A stretch of 64,000 nucleotides of DNA, taken from assembly GCA_041940305.1 (NCBI GenBank), contig JBGTSJ010000011.1, positions 1-64,000 of the forward strand, given 5' to 3'. The stretch comes from JBGTSJ01 sp041940305 (GTDB lineage Bacteria > Planctomycetota > Planctomycetia > Planctomycetales > Planctomycetaceae). A model generated the notes under the pieces. That model saw only the letters and a list, made by a program, of their open reading frames with translations, did no database searches and was not told the origin of the DNA. Positions 24,792 to 33,065 of the stretch are shown here, piece after piece (position 1 is the first letter of the stretch; each line of letters opens with the position of its first letter). A program made the position numbers and the translations under genes.

Positions 24792-26159
24792 TTATCCGGT
24801 CAGTGAAGGCAAACCTTGCTCGTCGGATTTGATCGCGTCGCGGAGAGGTTGGGCAGCGATCGTAGCCGAACTCGCCAGAGTTCGGGTTCCTCCGGTGCCG
24901 CCCGAAGTCTGGCGACTACAGCTACTGAAGCGTTTCTTCATGCAGACGCTTGCGAGACTGCTAAGCTCGTGGAAGAACGGAGCGGGGTCATCTGCGGCGA
25001 ACGTGTCGATGCGGTCGGACGGGAACGAGATGCGGGCCAGGTCGTGGAGAGCCTGCCAGCAGGAGACGGGATTCATCTGCCACCCAATCGCCTGATCGAT
25101 CGTGTCCGCATGGCGGCGGCGCAGCGTGCGCCACGTCCAGCGGAGATCAGGCCGGAAGTCTCGGGAGCGGATGCCGACGCGGTAACCCGCGGGGAACCGC
25201 GTGCGGCCGTGACGGAGCATCTCGTAGAGAAACAGCGGGAAGTTCGCGCCTGCGGCGAGACTGAGGGGAAGGGAGCCCCAGAAGCGGGCGTTCAGTTCCA
25301 GGAACGCCCAGCGGCAGGGTTGATCGCTGACGCGGAACTCGCACATGCCGACGCCGGTGTAGTCGAGGGCCTCGACCAGTCGCCGCGTGGCATCGAGCAG
25401 ATGCGGGTCGAGCGGCACGCTCATCCGATAGGTGCTGCCATGGCCGGTCGTTTCGTGAAGGCGGCGATGCTGAAAGGCGAACAGAATGCGTCCGCGCCGG
25501 GCGAGGAACTCGACGCCGACTCCTGATCCGGGAATCCACTCCTGCAGCACAAACGTTCTGCCCTCCCCGAACTGAGGCACGAGCCACTCGCGGCACTGCG
25601 AGGCGTTCTCGAAGATGCGAACGAAGTGCTTGCTGGCGAGTTGATCGCAGGTGACGGAATGCGCCGGCTTCGCCACGACGGGCCCCGTGACCGGCCGGAA
25701 GAAAGCCTCAGCCTCCCGCTCATCGGTCACCGCTTGTGAGTCCGGCATGGGAATGCCGAGTCTCTGTGCCAACGCTCCGGTGCGGGATTTGTCGAACGCC
25801 GTGCGATAGTTGGACTCGTTCAGCAGATGGATCGGGAACTCCGCGAGCGCGTCTCGCGCCTCGTGCAGTGCGACGACGGCCGGCTCCGTCGCCGGAATCA
25901 CGAGGTCGAAACGGCGACTGCGGAGCAGCCTCTCCAGCGACTCCAGCCAGTCCGCAGCCGGTGCATCAAAACCGGGGATGTCGTGGCTGCGTGCGAGATA
26001 CCGCGACCGTCGGAAGCAGGCATTCGCCGGGCAGCCTGCGGCATGCACCTCCACGCCGGCGCGACCGAGCGACCGGATGATTGGCAGCATCATCCGGGCA
26101 TCGGCGCCAAGCGCGAGCACGCGGCCCGACGCGCCCTTGTGCGGCGTAAGCGATGTCAT
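24792..26159 (-). CDS. ATP-grasp domain carboxylate-amine ligase-like protein
   Basis: 455 residues. An N-terminal pre-ATP-grasp Rossmann part (VLALGADARMMLPIIRSLGRAGVEVHAAG) is followed by an ATP-grasp fold: DKSRTGALAQRLGIPMP, VVAKPAHSVT, FVLQEWIPGSGVGVEFLAR, and CEFRVSDQPCRWAFLELNARFWGSLPLSLAAG (metal-binding Glu/Asn). It resembles the carbamoyl-phosphate-synthase-like ligases often found in polysaccharide loci, which ligate an amine or amino acid to a sugar acid or carrier. Substrate unknown. The last ~40 codons (GGTGGTRTLASSATIAAQ...) are read through a palindromic repeat at 24867-24914, so the native C-terminus may have been changed. It overlaps the upstream gene by four bases. Confidence 0.85.
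   Translation of the reverse strand: MTSLTPHKGASGRVLALGADARMMLPIIRSLGRAGVEVHAAGCPANACFRRSRYLARSHDIPGFDAPAADWLESLERLLRSRRFDLVIPATEPAVVALHEARDALAEFPIHLLNESNYRTAFDKSRTGALAQRLGIPMPDSQAVTDEREAEAFFRPVTGPVVAKPAHSVTCDQLASKHFVRIFENASQCREWLVPQFGEGRTFVLQEWIPGSGVGVEFLARRGRILFAFQHRRLHETTGHGSTYRMSVPLDPHLLDATRRLVEALDYTGVGMCEFRVSDQPCRWAFLELNARFWGSLPLSLAAGANFPLFLYEMLRHGRTRFPAGYRVGIRSRDFRPDLRWTWRTLRRRHADTIDQAIGWQMNPVSCWQALHDLARISFPSDRIDTFAADDPAPFFHELSSLASVCMKKRFSSCSRQTSGGTGGTRTLASSATIAAQPLRDAIKSDEQGLPSLTG
24867..24914. repeat. nested palindromic repeat inside the 3' end of the ATP-grasp gene
   Basis: CCGAACTC-GCCA-GAGTTCGG at 24867-24886 is a perfect 8-bp hairpin. In addition CGCCAGAGTTCGGG (24873-24886) pairs with CCCGAAGTCTGGCG (24901-24914) with one mismatch, so two alternative structures exist. 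Such CGCCAGAGTTCGG palindromes look like an interspersed repeat family. The copy here is translated as the last part of the ATP-grasp protein. Confidence 0.7.
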
Positions 26160-26842
26160 GCGAACGCCCCTTCCACCGCTTCGCGTTCAGCGGCGCGTCG
26201 GACCTCCGGCAGCTCCATACCACTGCGGACAGGCGCGGCGGAAACCAACAGTGCGATCTCGTTCCGGACGGTTTCCCAGGCGTACAGCAGGAACGCGAGG
26301 CACGACCAGACCTTGGTCAGGTCCTCGATCGAGAGCCGGAGCACCATGTCGTGCGGGGCCTTCGCGTCGATGACGATCATCACGGCAAACAGGCACGCCG
26401 CTTCGATCAGGCGACGCCACGCGGCCGGCGAGAGCAGCGTCCGGGCGACTGTCACGAGCAGCAGCACTTCCGCCGCGGCGACCGCCAGCAGGATGTAATG
26501 GTCGCCGACGTCGAACACCCGCCCCAGCAGCTCGTGGATCTTGAACCGGTCGTCGCAACCCAGGTAGACGAACACCAGCACCTGGGAGAGCGAGAACCAG
26601 TACGCGGCGGTGCGGTGGGGTTGCTGGCGGGCGACGGCCGCGGCCACGGCGAAGAGGAGCGCGGTGCCCCACAGCAGAAAGACGGAGAGCGTGGTGTTGA
26701 CGGCGAAGAACGGGACCGGCCCCGTGATGTCGTCGAAGAACTGCCGTACGTAGTCCTGAGACGTGCGGAGTTCGATGATGATCAGCGCGCCGCTGTAAGC
26801 GGCCAGCAGCGCGAGCATCCAGGGGAGGAGTCTGGTTTTCAT
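26156..26842 (-). CDS. multi-pass membrane protein of unknown function
   Basis: 228 residues with about six apolar helices (starting WMLALLAAYSGALIII). A conserved-looking cytoplasmic or periplasmic loop contains CDDRFKIHELLGRVFDVGDHYILL, and another IDAKAPHDMVLRLSIEDLTKVWS. Charged residues within helices (D, H, E) suggest a transport or sensing role, but I recognise no family. The ATG at 26842 begins MKTRLLPW. The long open frame upstream overlaps the GGDEF-like gene antiphase and is not protein-like. Its stop overlaps the ATP-grasp ATG (ATGA), so it is part of the same unit. Confidence 0.7.
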   Translation of the reverse strand: MKTRLLPWMLALLAAYSGALIIIELRTSQDYVRQFFDDITGPVPFFAVNTTLSVFLLWGTALLFAVAAAVARQQPHRTAAYWFSLSQVLVFVYLGCDDRFKIHELLGRVFDVGDHYILLAVAAAEVLLLVTVARTLLSPAAWRRLIEAACLFAVMIVIDAKAPHDMVLRLSIEDLTKVWSCLAFLLYAWETVRNEIALLVSAAPVRSGMELPEVRRAAEREAVEGAFA

Positions 26843-26871
26843 AAGCCGGTTCTTCGCGTGGCGTTCGGTGT

Positions 26872-27732
26872 TCACAGGGACTGCAGCAGGACTTCGGGAG
26901 AATTCGCGTCGGGGGGACTCTGCGACGGAGGAGCAGACTCGGCAGCCCGCGCGGCGGCCCGTTCCAGCAGTCCGCTCATTGTCAGCTCGTCGTCTGGAAA
27001 CCCAGCGGCGACCGAGCTTGTTTCGATTCCAAACAGCGTGGCGCACAACCGCTCCAGGCGAGCCGCCATCTTGCGCGCCTGATCGCGGTTGGTTTCCGGC
27101 AGAAGCAGCAGGAAGCCGTCGCCGTCCCGGGCGATGAGGTCGTCGGCTTTCGTCCCGCGCTGCAGGGCGTCCGCCATGCGGCCCAGCATGTAGCGTTCGA
27201 CCAGTTCGCGCTCCAGCCGGACCGCGAATCCCGGGCGCGCCTCCAGCAGCGATTCCGCCCGCGGCTTGAGCGTGACGAGCGACAGCGGCCGCTGGTGCCG
27301 CCGCGCGCGGCGGATCTCCCCGTCGAATCGGCTCCGCGCTTCGTCGATCGTCGGGACTGCGGACGGACGATGCATGAGCGCCAGGTCGTGTGCAGCCTGC
27401 GTGAAACGGTCCGTGTTCCGTCCGATCATTGCCGCGACCGCCATCGTCAATGCAATGGACAGGGACTCGGCGAACGTGAGCAGCAGGGTTTCGGTGGTGA
27501 TGGCATAACCCAGCTGGCACTTGACGACGATGTGCAGCGCCAGCGCGGCTCCGATGGGTCGGTACAGCGGGGCTTCCCGGGCGCTGCGGAACAGCAGCAT
27601 GAACATTCCGCCGGCGGCCGCGAGCGCGTACACGAAGGACGCCAGGTTGATCGGCTCATAGATGCGTTCGACGTTGAACAGCAGGAACAGCCAGCCGATG
27701 GTGGCGGCCACGAGCAGACGATGGGCGTTCAT
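26872..27732 (-). CDS. membrane protein with degenerate GGDEF domain
   Basis: 286 residues. The first ~100 residues contain three or four transmembrane helices (LLVAATIGWLFLLFNVERIY; LASFVYALAAAGGMFMLLF; LTFAESLSIALTMAVAAMIG). The C-terminal part follows a diguanylate-cyclase fold (RARRHQRPLSLVTLKP ... ALQRGTKADDLIARDGDGFLLLLPETNRDQARKMAARL). The active-site loop is DGDGF instead of GGDEF, with the catalytic Glu replaced, so cyclase activity is not expected. It may be a c-di-GMP or nucleotide sensor or a structural partner for the neighbouring sugar transferase. The ATG follows GAGG by about eight bases. Confidence 0.8.
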   Translation of the reverse strand: MNAHRLLVAATIGWLFLLFNVERIYEPINLASFVYALAAAGGMFMLLFRSAREAPLYRPIGAALALHIVVKCQLGYAITTETLLLTFAESLSIALTMAVAAMIGRNTDRFTQAAHDLALMHRPSAVPTIDEARSRFDGEIRRARRHQRPLSLVTLKPRAESLLEARPGFAVRLERELVERYMLGRMADALQRGTKADDLIARDGDGFLLLLPETNRDQARKMAARLERLCATLFGIETSSVAAGFPDDELTMSGLLERAAARAAESAPPSQSPPDANSPEVLLQSL

Positions 27733-27740
27733 TAAGGACC

Positions 27741-28499
27741 TCAGTAAGCGCCCCGGGCACGCAGGACTGCGAAGACGGTGCGGAACAGCAGTGCGATGTC
27801 GAACAGCAGGCTGCGCCGCCGGATGTATTCAATGTCGAGCCGCAGGCGGTCGTCGAAGTCGACGTCACTGCGCCCGCTCACCTGCCACAGGCCTGTGATG
27901 CCGGGCAGGACCTCCAGCCGTTCGGTGTGCCATAAGGTGTAAGTCGCGGCGTCGAACGAGGTGGGCCGCGGGCCGACCAGGCTCATCTCTCCGCGCAGGA
28001 CATTGAAAATCTGCGGCAACTCATCGAGGCTCGACTTGCGCAGAAACGCGCCCACGCGGAGCACGCGCGGGTCGTTCGAGATCTTGAAGTCGGGCCAGCT
28101 GAGTTCATTCAGGTGCAGCAGTTCCTGCTTGAGTTGCTCCGCGTTGGTGACCATCGTCCGCAGCTTGAACATGCGGAAGCGGCGTCCGTGCCGGCCCGTG
28201 CGCAGCTGCCGGAAAAACACCGGCCCCGGATCCTCCAGCCAGATCGCGAGAGCGCACACCGCGATGACCGGGAGGATCAGCGGGAGGAGTGCAGTCGAAA
28301 CGACGAGATCCAGCGCGCGCTTCGCGAGCTCATAACGGCGCAGCGACGCAGGGCTCCGTGTCGGAGCCGCGACGGCAGGCCAGGAGCGCACGTCTTGAAC
28401 TTTGAACATGTGAGGGATTGTTCTCGTCATCGCAGTAGCTGGCCGCATCCGGCGGGGCCGGGATGATGCCGGGGAGCGACGTCCTGTCGCTTCAATCAT
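27741..28499 (-). CDS. polyprenyl-phosphate sugar-1-phosphate transferase (initiating sugar transferase)
   Basis: 252 residues. KRALDLVVSTALLPLILPVIAVCALAIWLEDPGPVFFRQLRTGRHGRRFRMFKLRTM is the classic bacterial sugar transferase start (one helix followed by the re-entrant region). LRKSSLDELPQIFNVLRGEMSLVGPRP and LPGITGLWQVSGRSDVDFDDRLRLDIEYI complete it. The enzyme attaches the first sugar phosphate to undecaprenyl phosphate at the inner membrane, starting repeat-unit synthesis. It is the short form without the N-terminal CoA-binding/4-TM domain. The start is uncertain: downstream ATGs at 28430 and 28409 are also possible. It is the first gene of the minus-strand unit, divergent from the GumC gene. 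Confidence 0.9.
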   Translation of the reverse strand: MIEATGRRSPASSRPRRMRPATAMTRTIPHMFKVQDVRSWPAVAAPTRSPASLRRYELAKRALDLVVSTALLPLILPVIAVCALAIWLEDPGPVFFRQLRTGRHGRRFRMFKLRTMVTNAEQLKQELLHLNELSWPDFKISNDPRVLRVGAFLRKSSLDELPQIFNVLRGEMSLVGPRPTSFDAATYTLWHTERLEVLPGITGLWQVSGRSDVDFDDRLRLDIEYIRRRSLLFDIALLFRTVFAVLRARGAY

Positions 28500-28724
28500 G
28501 GTCGATGATGCCGGACCGCAACGCGGTCGCTGGCGTCGATCGTGTCAAAAAACGTTGACGCAAAAGGGGTGCCGCCGATCCGGGCCGAGGTTCTCTGCGC
28601 AGCTGCACGGCATTTGCTGTTGGTTCATGAGCCGCGTCGTGCGTGACGGCGGCAAAGTGATGCCCGAATGCAGCACGGCGGCACGACCGTTGGAACCGCT
28701 CTGGGAATCGAGGCTCAGCAGACC

Positions 28725-30215
28725 ATGCAGAACACAATGAGTCCGGGCCGGCTGTACCTGGGAGCGCTGTGGCGACGGCGGCGCACGCTCGCAGGCTGGG
28801 TCGGCGGGGCGCTGCTCCTGGGCGTCGTCTATCTCCTGCTGGCCGAGCCGGTGTACGAGACGGAAGTGCGGGTCCTCATTCAGCAGCGCGGACGCGAAGC
28901 CGACGGCACGACTTCGAAGACCTACGACAAGGAGTTCCTCTCCACGCAGGCCGAGGTTATTCACAGTCCGTTGACGATCGCGGCGGCGTGCCGTGCGCTG
29001 GCGGAGGCGGCCGGGGAGCCGCTTAATGAGGCGGAGCTGCAGGAGGAAGTCGAAGACGTGGCGGATGAGCTGCGGGTCACGCCGCTGGCGACGACCGACA
29101 TCGTTCGCGTCGCCTATCAGGACGCCGATGCCGCGCGGGCAGCGGCGATGCTGAGGGAGGTTCTGGTCAGTTACCGGGCCCGTGTACGGGAGGACGAGCG
29201 GGCGGCATCCGAAGGCTCGCTGGAGTTGCTGAGCGAGCGCGAGGCGGCCCTCCGCGGGGAACTCACGCAACTGAAATCCGAGTACGCCGTCTTGCGGGCC
29301 GCAGCGCCGCTCGTCGGCGAGTCGCGGGATGCAGTGGACCTCGCCGCGACGCGCGTCCGGGATCTGTCGTCCCAGTTGCTGACCGTGCGGGGCGTTCTGC
29401 GGCAGCTGGAGCAGACGTTGTCTTACATCAACACGCTGAGTGAGCCGCTACAGGCGGACCAGGTCGTCCCCGTCCTCGCGGCTTTCGATGATCCAGCGGC
29501 CCGCGCACTGAGCGATGCGCAGCAGGATTTGCTGCAGGCACTTACTCAGCTGGAAACCGCCCGCTCGGTCTACCAGGACCGGCATCCGCAACGTCAGGCG
29601 GCGGAACGGCTGGCTGCGGCGGCCGAAACGCGGCTGGCCGAACAGACTGCGGTGGTCGTCCAGTCGCTCAGAGAACGGCTCCCCCTCATCAAAGCCGAAG
29701 AGCAGGAACTTACCGCGCTGCTGCAGGAGGAGACGCAGGGAATGAAGTCGCTGGATGAAGCACTCGTGCGGGAACGCCACCTGGCGGCCGAGATCGAGCA
29801 GAAGCGCGAACTGCATCACGCAGCCGTGTCACTCCTGAATGACGTGCAGCTGGCCGACCAGGCAGTCGCACAGGGGAACGGTTCGATCCATGTGCGCGTG
29901 CTGGACGCGTTCGTGGTTCCGGAAGAGCCGCTGTGGCCGCAGCCGGCCCCGCTGCTCGCCGCCTGCGCGATCCTGAGCTTGCTGCTGGGAACGCTCGTCG
30001 TCGCCCTGCAGGAACGGCTGCCGCTGCCGGGTGTGCTGGAGAGTGCTCGGACTGCCGTGATGACCGGGGCGGCGACGCCGGAACGCAGCGATCCCGACAA
30101 CGGACGGGATGCGGACCTCTGGGCCGAAGTGCAGCGCCTCCGGGAGACCGTGGCCGCGGCTGGAAACGGTCTTGCAACCACTCACGCGGAGCGGAGCGAA
30201 ACGGCGAACGCATGA
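28725..30215 (+). CDS. GumC/Wzz-type chain-length determinant protein
   Basis: About 496 residues. The first transmembrane helix (WVGGALLLGVVYLLLAEPVYET) and the Wzz start (VLIQQRGREADG) are followed by a long periplasmic coiled coil (about 175-390, Leu/Ala/Glu/Arg heptads). The second helix is LLAACAILSLLLGTLVVALQERL, and a cytoplasmic tail follows. There is no BY-kinase domain. These proteins set polymer length and contact the Wza-like export protein. Starts at 28725 or 28737 are both possible. The stop overlaps the flippase ATG (ATGA). An inverted repeat GTCAA-N6-TTGAC lies in the divergent promoter region at 28544-28559. Confidence 0.87.
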   Translation: MQNTMSPGRLYLGALWRRRRTLAGWVGGALLLGVVYLLLAEPVYETEVRVLIQQRGREADGTTSKTYDKEFLSTQAEVIHSPLTIAAACRALAEAAGEPLNEAELQEEVEDVADELRVTPLATTDIVRVAYQDADAARAAAMLREVLVSYRARVREDERAASEGSLELLSEREAALRGELTQLKSEYAVLRAAAPLVGESRDAVDLAATRVRDLSSQLLTVRGVLRQLEQTLSYINTLSEPLQADQVVPVLAAFDDPAARALSDAQQDLLQALTQLETARSVYQDRHPQRQAAERLAAAAETRLAEQTAVVVQSLRERLPLIKAEEQELTALLQEETQGMKSLDEALVRERHLAAEIEQKRELHHAAVSLLNDVQLADQAVAQGNGSIHVRVLDAFVVPEEPLWPQPAPLLAACAILSLLLGTLVVALQERLPLPGVLESARTAVMTGAATPERSDPDNGRDADLWAEVQRLRETVAAAGNGLATTHAERSETANA

Positions 30216-31765
30216 CGCAATCGACCATCGACATGACCGCGGAGCGAACCGGCGGCGCGTCCGAGTCCGGAGCGGCGCGCGCGCAGATCCGCGGGTCCGT
30301 GCTCCTGCTCGCGGGACGCGGGTGCTCGATCCTCCTGAACCTGGTCACCCAGGTCGTGACGATCCGCTATCTCACGAAGCTGGATTACGGGGTGTTTGCC
30401 TACGCCCTGTCGGTGATCGAAGTCGCATCGCTCGGTGCGGCATTCGGCATGGACAAGACGCTCGCCCGATTCGGGGCGATCTATCAGGAACAGCGCGACA
30501 GCCGCCGGCTGGCCGGCGCACTGCGGCTCAGCTTCGGATTGCCCGTTCTGCTGGGGTTACTCTACATCGCCGGAGTGCTGCTGCTGCCCGGCCGTGCGGC
30601 GACCGCCCTGAACCTCGACGCGGCGACGCTCTGGGTTCTGGCTGTCACGGCGCCGCTGGTGCCCGTCAATGCCTTCGCCAGCAGCGCGCAGTCCGTATAC
30701 ACGATTCTCGGTGAAGCGCGGACCGTCTTCCTGCGGAAGCACATCCTCGGCCCGTTGTTCCGGCTCGCCGCCGTACTGGCCGTGATGCTACTCGGAGGCG
30801 GACTGCCGGAACTCGCGGCCGCGTTGCTCATCACCGGAATCTGCGGGGCGGTGACAGACCTGTCGCTCCTGGCTCCGCGGCTGCGCCTGCTCTGGCGAGC
30901 CGGTGGCCGTCCGCTGCTTCCCGTTCGCGAGTTTCTCTCCTTCAGTGTACCGCTGCTGACTTCCGATGCCGCGTACGTGGCACGCGGCACGCTGGTTGTT
31001 GTGCTGCTGGGATCGCTGGCAGCGACGCTCGAGGCGGCCACGTTCCGGGCCGTTCTACCGGTCGTGAGGCTGAACGAAGTGGTGCTTGTGAACTTCTCCA
31101 TGATGTTCGTCCCACTCGCGTCGCGCCTGTATGCGCAGGGCAATACGCAGCAGTTGTCGGAGATGCATCGCCGCACGACGAGCTGGATCATGGTCCTCAC
31201 GTTCCCGGTGTTTGCCGGCTGCGTGGCGCTCGCACAGCCGCTCGCGGAACTGCTGTTCGGGCGGGAATACGCCGACTCCGGACGGGTCCTGGCGATCCTC
31301 GCCGTCGGCTACTACGTGCAGGCCGCGTTCGGATTCAACTCGCGGCTGCTGAAGGTGCTGGGCTTCGTGCGCCCGATCGTCGTGCTGGATCTGATGGCGA
31401 CCGCCGTGGCGCTGCCGCTGGCGCTCCTGTGGATCCCGCGGTGGGGCGCCGCGGGAGCAGCCGCCGCGGTCAGCGCCGGCATGGTGATTCACGCCGGATT
31501 GAAATGGTGCGCCGTACGCCGGCTCGCTTCCCTGGGACCCGCAGCCGGCCCCTATGTGACCTCCTGGCTGGCGATCGCCGCCTGCTCAGCCGCGCTTTTG
31601 GGCCAGCACTGGCTGTTGCCGGCGAACTGGTTCCTTGGCGGCATGTCGGTCGTCACCACATCCCTGATCGTCCTGCTGTTCAGCCGGCCCGCGCTCGATG
31701 TCCCCGGCATGTTCCCCGAAATCCGGCGAGTTCCCCTCGTCTCCCGCTGGCTGGCGACGACCTGA
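30212..31765 (+). CDS. oligosaccharide flippase (Wzx/MOP family)
   Basis: 517 residues with about 12-14 transmembrane helices. It opens IRGSVLLLAGRGCSILLNLVTQVVTIRYLTKLDYGVFAYA, characteristic of polysaccharide flippases, and has LFGREYADSGRVLAILAVGYYVQA further on, the usual LFG..Y motif of the family. It should move the lipid-linked repeat unit across the inner membrane. The ATG at 30212 overlaps the GumC stop by four bases. Open frame upstream of it is antiphase to GumC. Confidence 0.92.
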   Translation: MTQSTIDMTAERTGGASESGAARAQIRGSVLLLAGRGCSILLNLVTQVVTIRYLTKLDYGVFAYALSVIEVASLGAAFGMDKTLARFGAIYQEQRDSRRLAGALRLSFGLPVLLGLLYIAGVLLLPGRAATALNLDAATLWVLAVTAPLVPVNAFASSAQSVYTILGEARTVFLRKHILGPLFRLAAVLAVMLLGGGLPELAAALLITGICGAVTDLSLLAPRLRLLWRAGGRPLLPVREFLSFSVPLLTSDAAYVARGTLVVVLLGSLAATLEAATFRAVLPVVRLNEVVLVNFSMMFVPLASRLYAQGNTQQLSEMHRRTTSWIMVLTFPVFAGCVALAQPLAELLFGREYADSGRVLAILAVGYYVQAAFGFNSRLLKVLGFVRPIVVLDLMATAVALPLALLWIPRWGAAGAAAAVSAGMVIHAGLKWCAVRRLASLGPAAGPYVTSWLAIAACSAALLGQHWLLPANWFLGGMSVVTTSLIVLLFSRPALDVPGMFPEIRRVPLVSRWLATT

Positions 31766-31769
31766 AGTC

Positions 31770-33065
31770 ATGAACGCACTCCTGGAGCACATTCCCGAAT
31801 CCCCCTGCCCCGCAGCGCCGCCGCGCGTGCGGCGGGTGGCCTACATCATGTCCCGGTTCCCCAAGATCACCGAGACCTTCGTGCTCTTCGAGATGCGCGA
31901 GATGGAACGCCTGGGACTCGATGTAGACGTCTATCCGCTGCAGCGCGAGCGGACGGCCGTGTCACATCCGGAAGCGTCCCCGTACGTGGAACGCGCGAAG
32001 TTCGCACCCTGGCTGACCTGCGCCATGCTCGCGGCCTGTGCCCATTTCCTGCTGCGCCGACCTCGCGTCTTCCTGCAGACCGTCTGGACGCTCGTCCGCG
32101 CCAACTTCGGAAGTGCACGTTACCTCGCGGGAGCGCTGCTGTTCCTCCCGAAGGCTGTCTGGTTCGCCCGCGCGATGCAGCGTTCCGGAGTCCAGCACGT
32201 CCATGCCCACTTCGCGAGTCATCCGGCCGCAGTGGCCTATGTGATCCATCGGCTCACGGGAATCCCCTACAGCTTCACCGCCCACGGCTCTGATCTGCAT
32301 CGCGACCGGCACATGCTCCGCGAGAAGGTCGCTGAGGCCGCGGCCGTCATCGCCATCTCACGCTACAACCGCCGCCTGATCATCGAAGAATGCGGCCCGC
32401 GCTGCGCAGAGAAGGTGCATGTCGTCCACTGCGGCGTCGACCTCAGTGAATGGCGCCCGAAAGCTCCACCCCACCTCCGCTCCCTGCCGGTCGCGGCTCC
32501 GCTGCGCGTGATGTGCGTCGGCACGCTCCACGCGGTAAAGGGCCAGCGCTACCTGATCGAAGCCTGCCGCCAGCTGCGTGACGCCGGCGTCGGCGTGGCG
32601 TGCCGGTTCATCGGCGACGGCCCCGACGAGCCGATGCTCAAAGCGCTGTCCGCCCGTCATGGGCTCGAAAACTGTGTGCAGTTCCTGGGGCGCAAGACGG
32701 CCTCCGAAGTGCGGCAGTTGCTGGCCGGCGCGGATGCCCTGGTGGCTCCCAGCGTGCCGACACGGGACGGCCGGCGCGAGGGCATCCCTGTCGTCCTCAT
32801 GGAAGCACTCGCCGCCGGAGTGCCGGTCGTCGCGAGCGACCTCTCCGGAATCCCCGAACTCGTCATCGACGGAGAGACAGGACTGCTGACTCCGCCGGGG
32901 GACGCGGCAGCGATCGCCCAGGCGCTCCAGCGGCTCGCTGTCGATCCGTCCCTGCGCGAGGAACTGGCGGCGTTGGGACGAGCCAAAGTCGAGCGGGAGT
33001 TCAACCTGGCCGCCAATGCCGCCGCATTGGCCCACATCTTCGATTCGGTAGCCGTCGCATGCTGA
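31770..33065 (+). CDS. glycosyltransferase family 4 protein
   Basis: 431 residues of the GT-B fold. The N-terminal half begins VAYIMSRFPKITETFVLFEMREMERLG, seen in colanic-acid-type GT4 enzymes, with HAHFASHPAAVAYVIHRLTGIPYSFTAHGSDL. The C-terminal nucleotide-sugar site has VGTLHAVKGQRYLIEACRQL and EGIPVVLMEALAAGVPVVASDLSGIPELV with the conserved Glu pair (ExxxxxxxE). It adds a sugar to the growing repeat unit at the inner face of the membrane. Donor and acceptor cannot be deduced. It starts four bases after the flippase stop and overlaps the next gene. Confidence 0.92.
   Translation: MNALLEHIPESPCPAAPPRVRRVAYIMSRFPKITETFVLFEMREMERLGLDVDVYPLQRERTAVSHPEASPYVERAKFAPWLTCAMLAACAHFLLRRPRVFLQTVWTLVRANFGSARYLAGALLFLPKAVWFARAMQRSGVQHVHAHFASHPAAVAYVIHRLTGIPYSFTAHGSDLHRDRHMLREKVAEAAAVIAISRYNRRLIIEECGPRCAEKVHVVHCGVDLSEWRPKAPPHLRSLPVAAPLRVMCVGTLHAVKGQRYLIEACRQLRDAGVGVACRFIGDGPDEPMLKALSARHGLENCVQFLGRKTASEVRQLLAGADALVAPSVPTRDGRREGIPVVLMEALAAGVPVVASDLSGIPELVIDGETGLLTPPGDAAAIAQALQRLAVDPSLREELAALGRAKVEREFNLAANAAALAHIFDSVAVAC

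Noticed and set aside
24816..25526. Long plus-strand frame opposite the ATP-grasp gene
   Set aside because: It is a complement artefact of a GC-rich gene. The minus-strand protein has clear ATP-grasp motifs.
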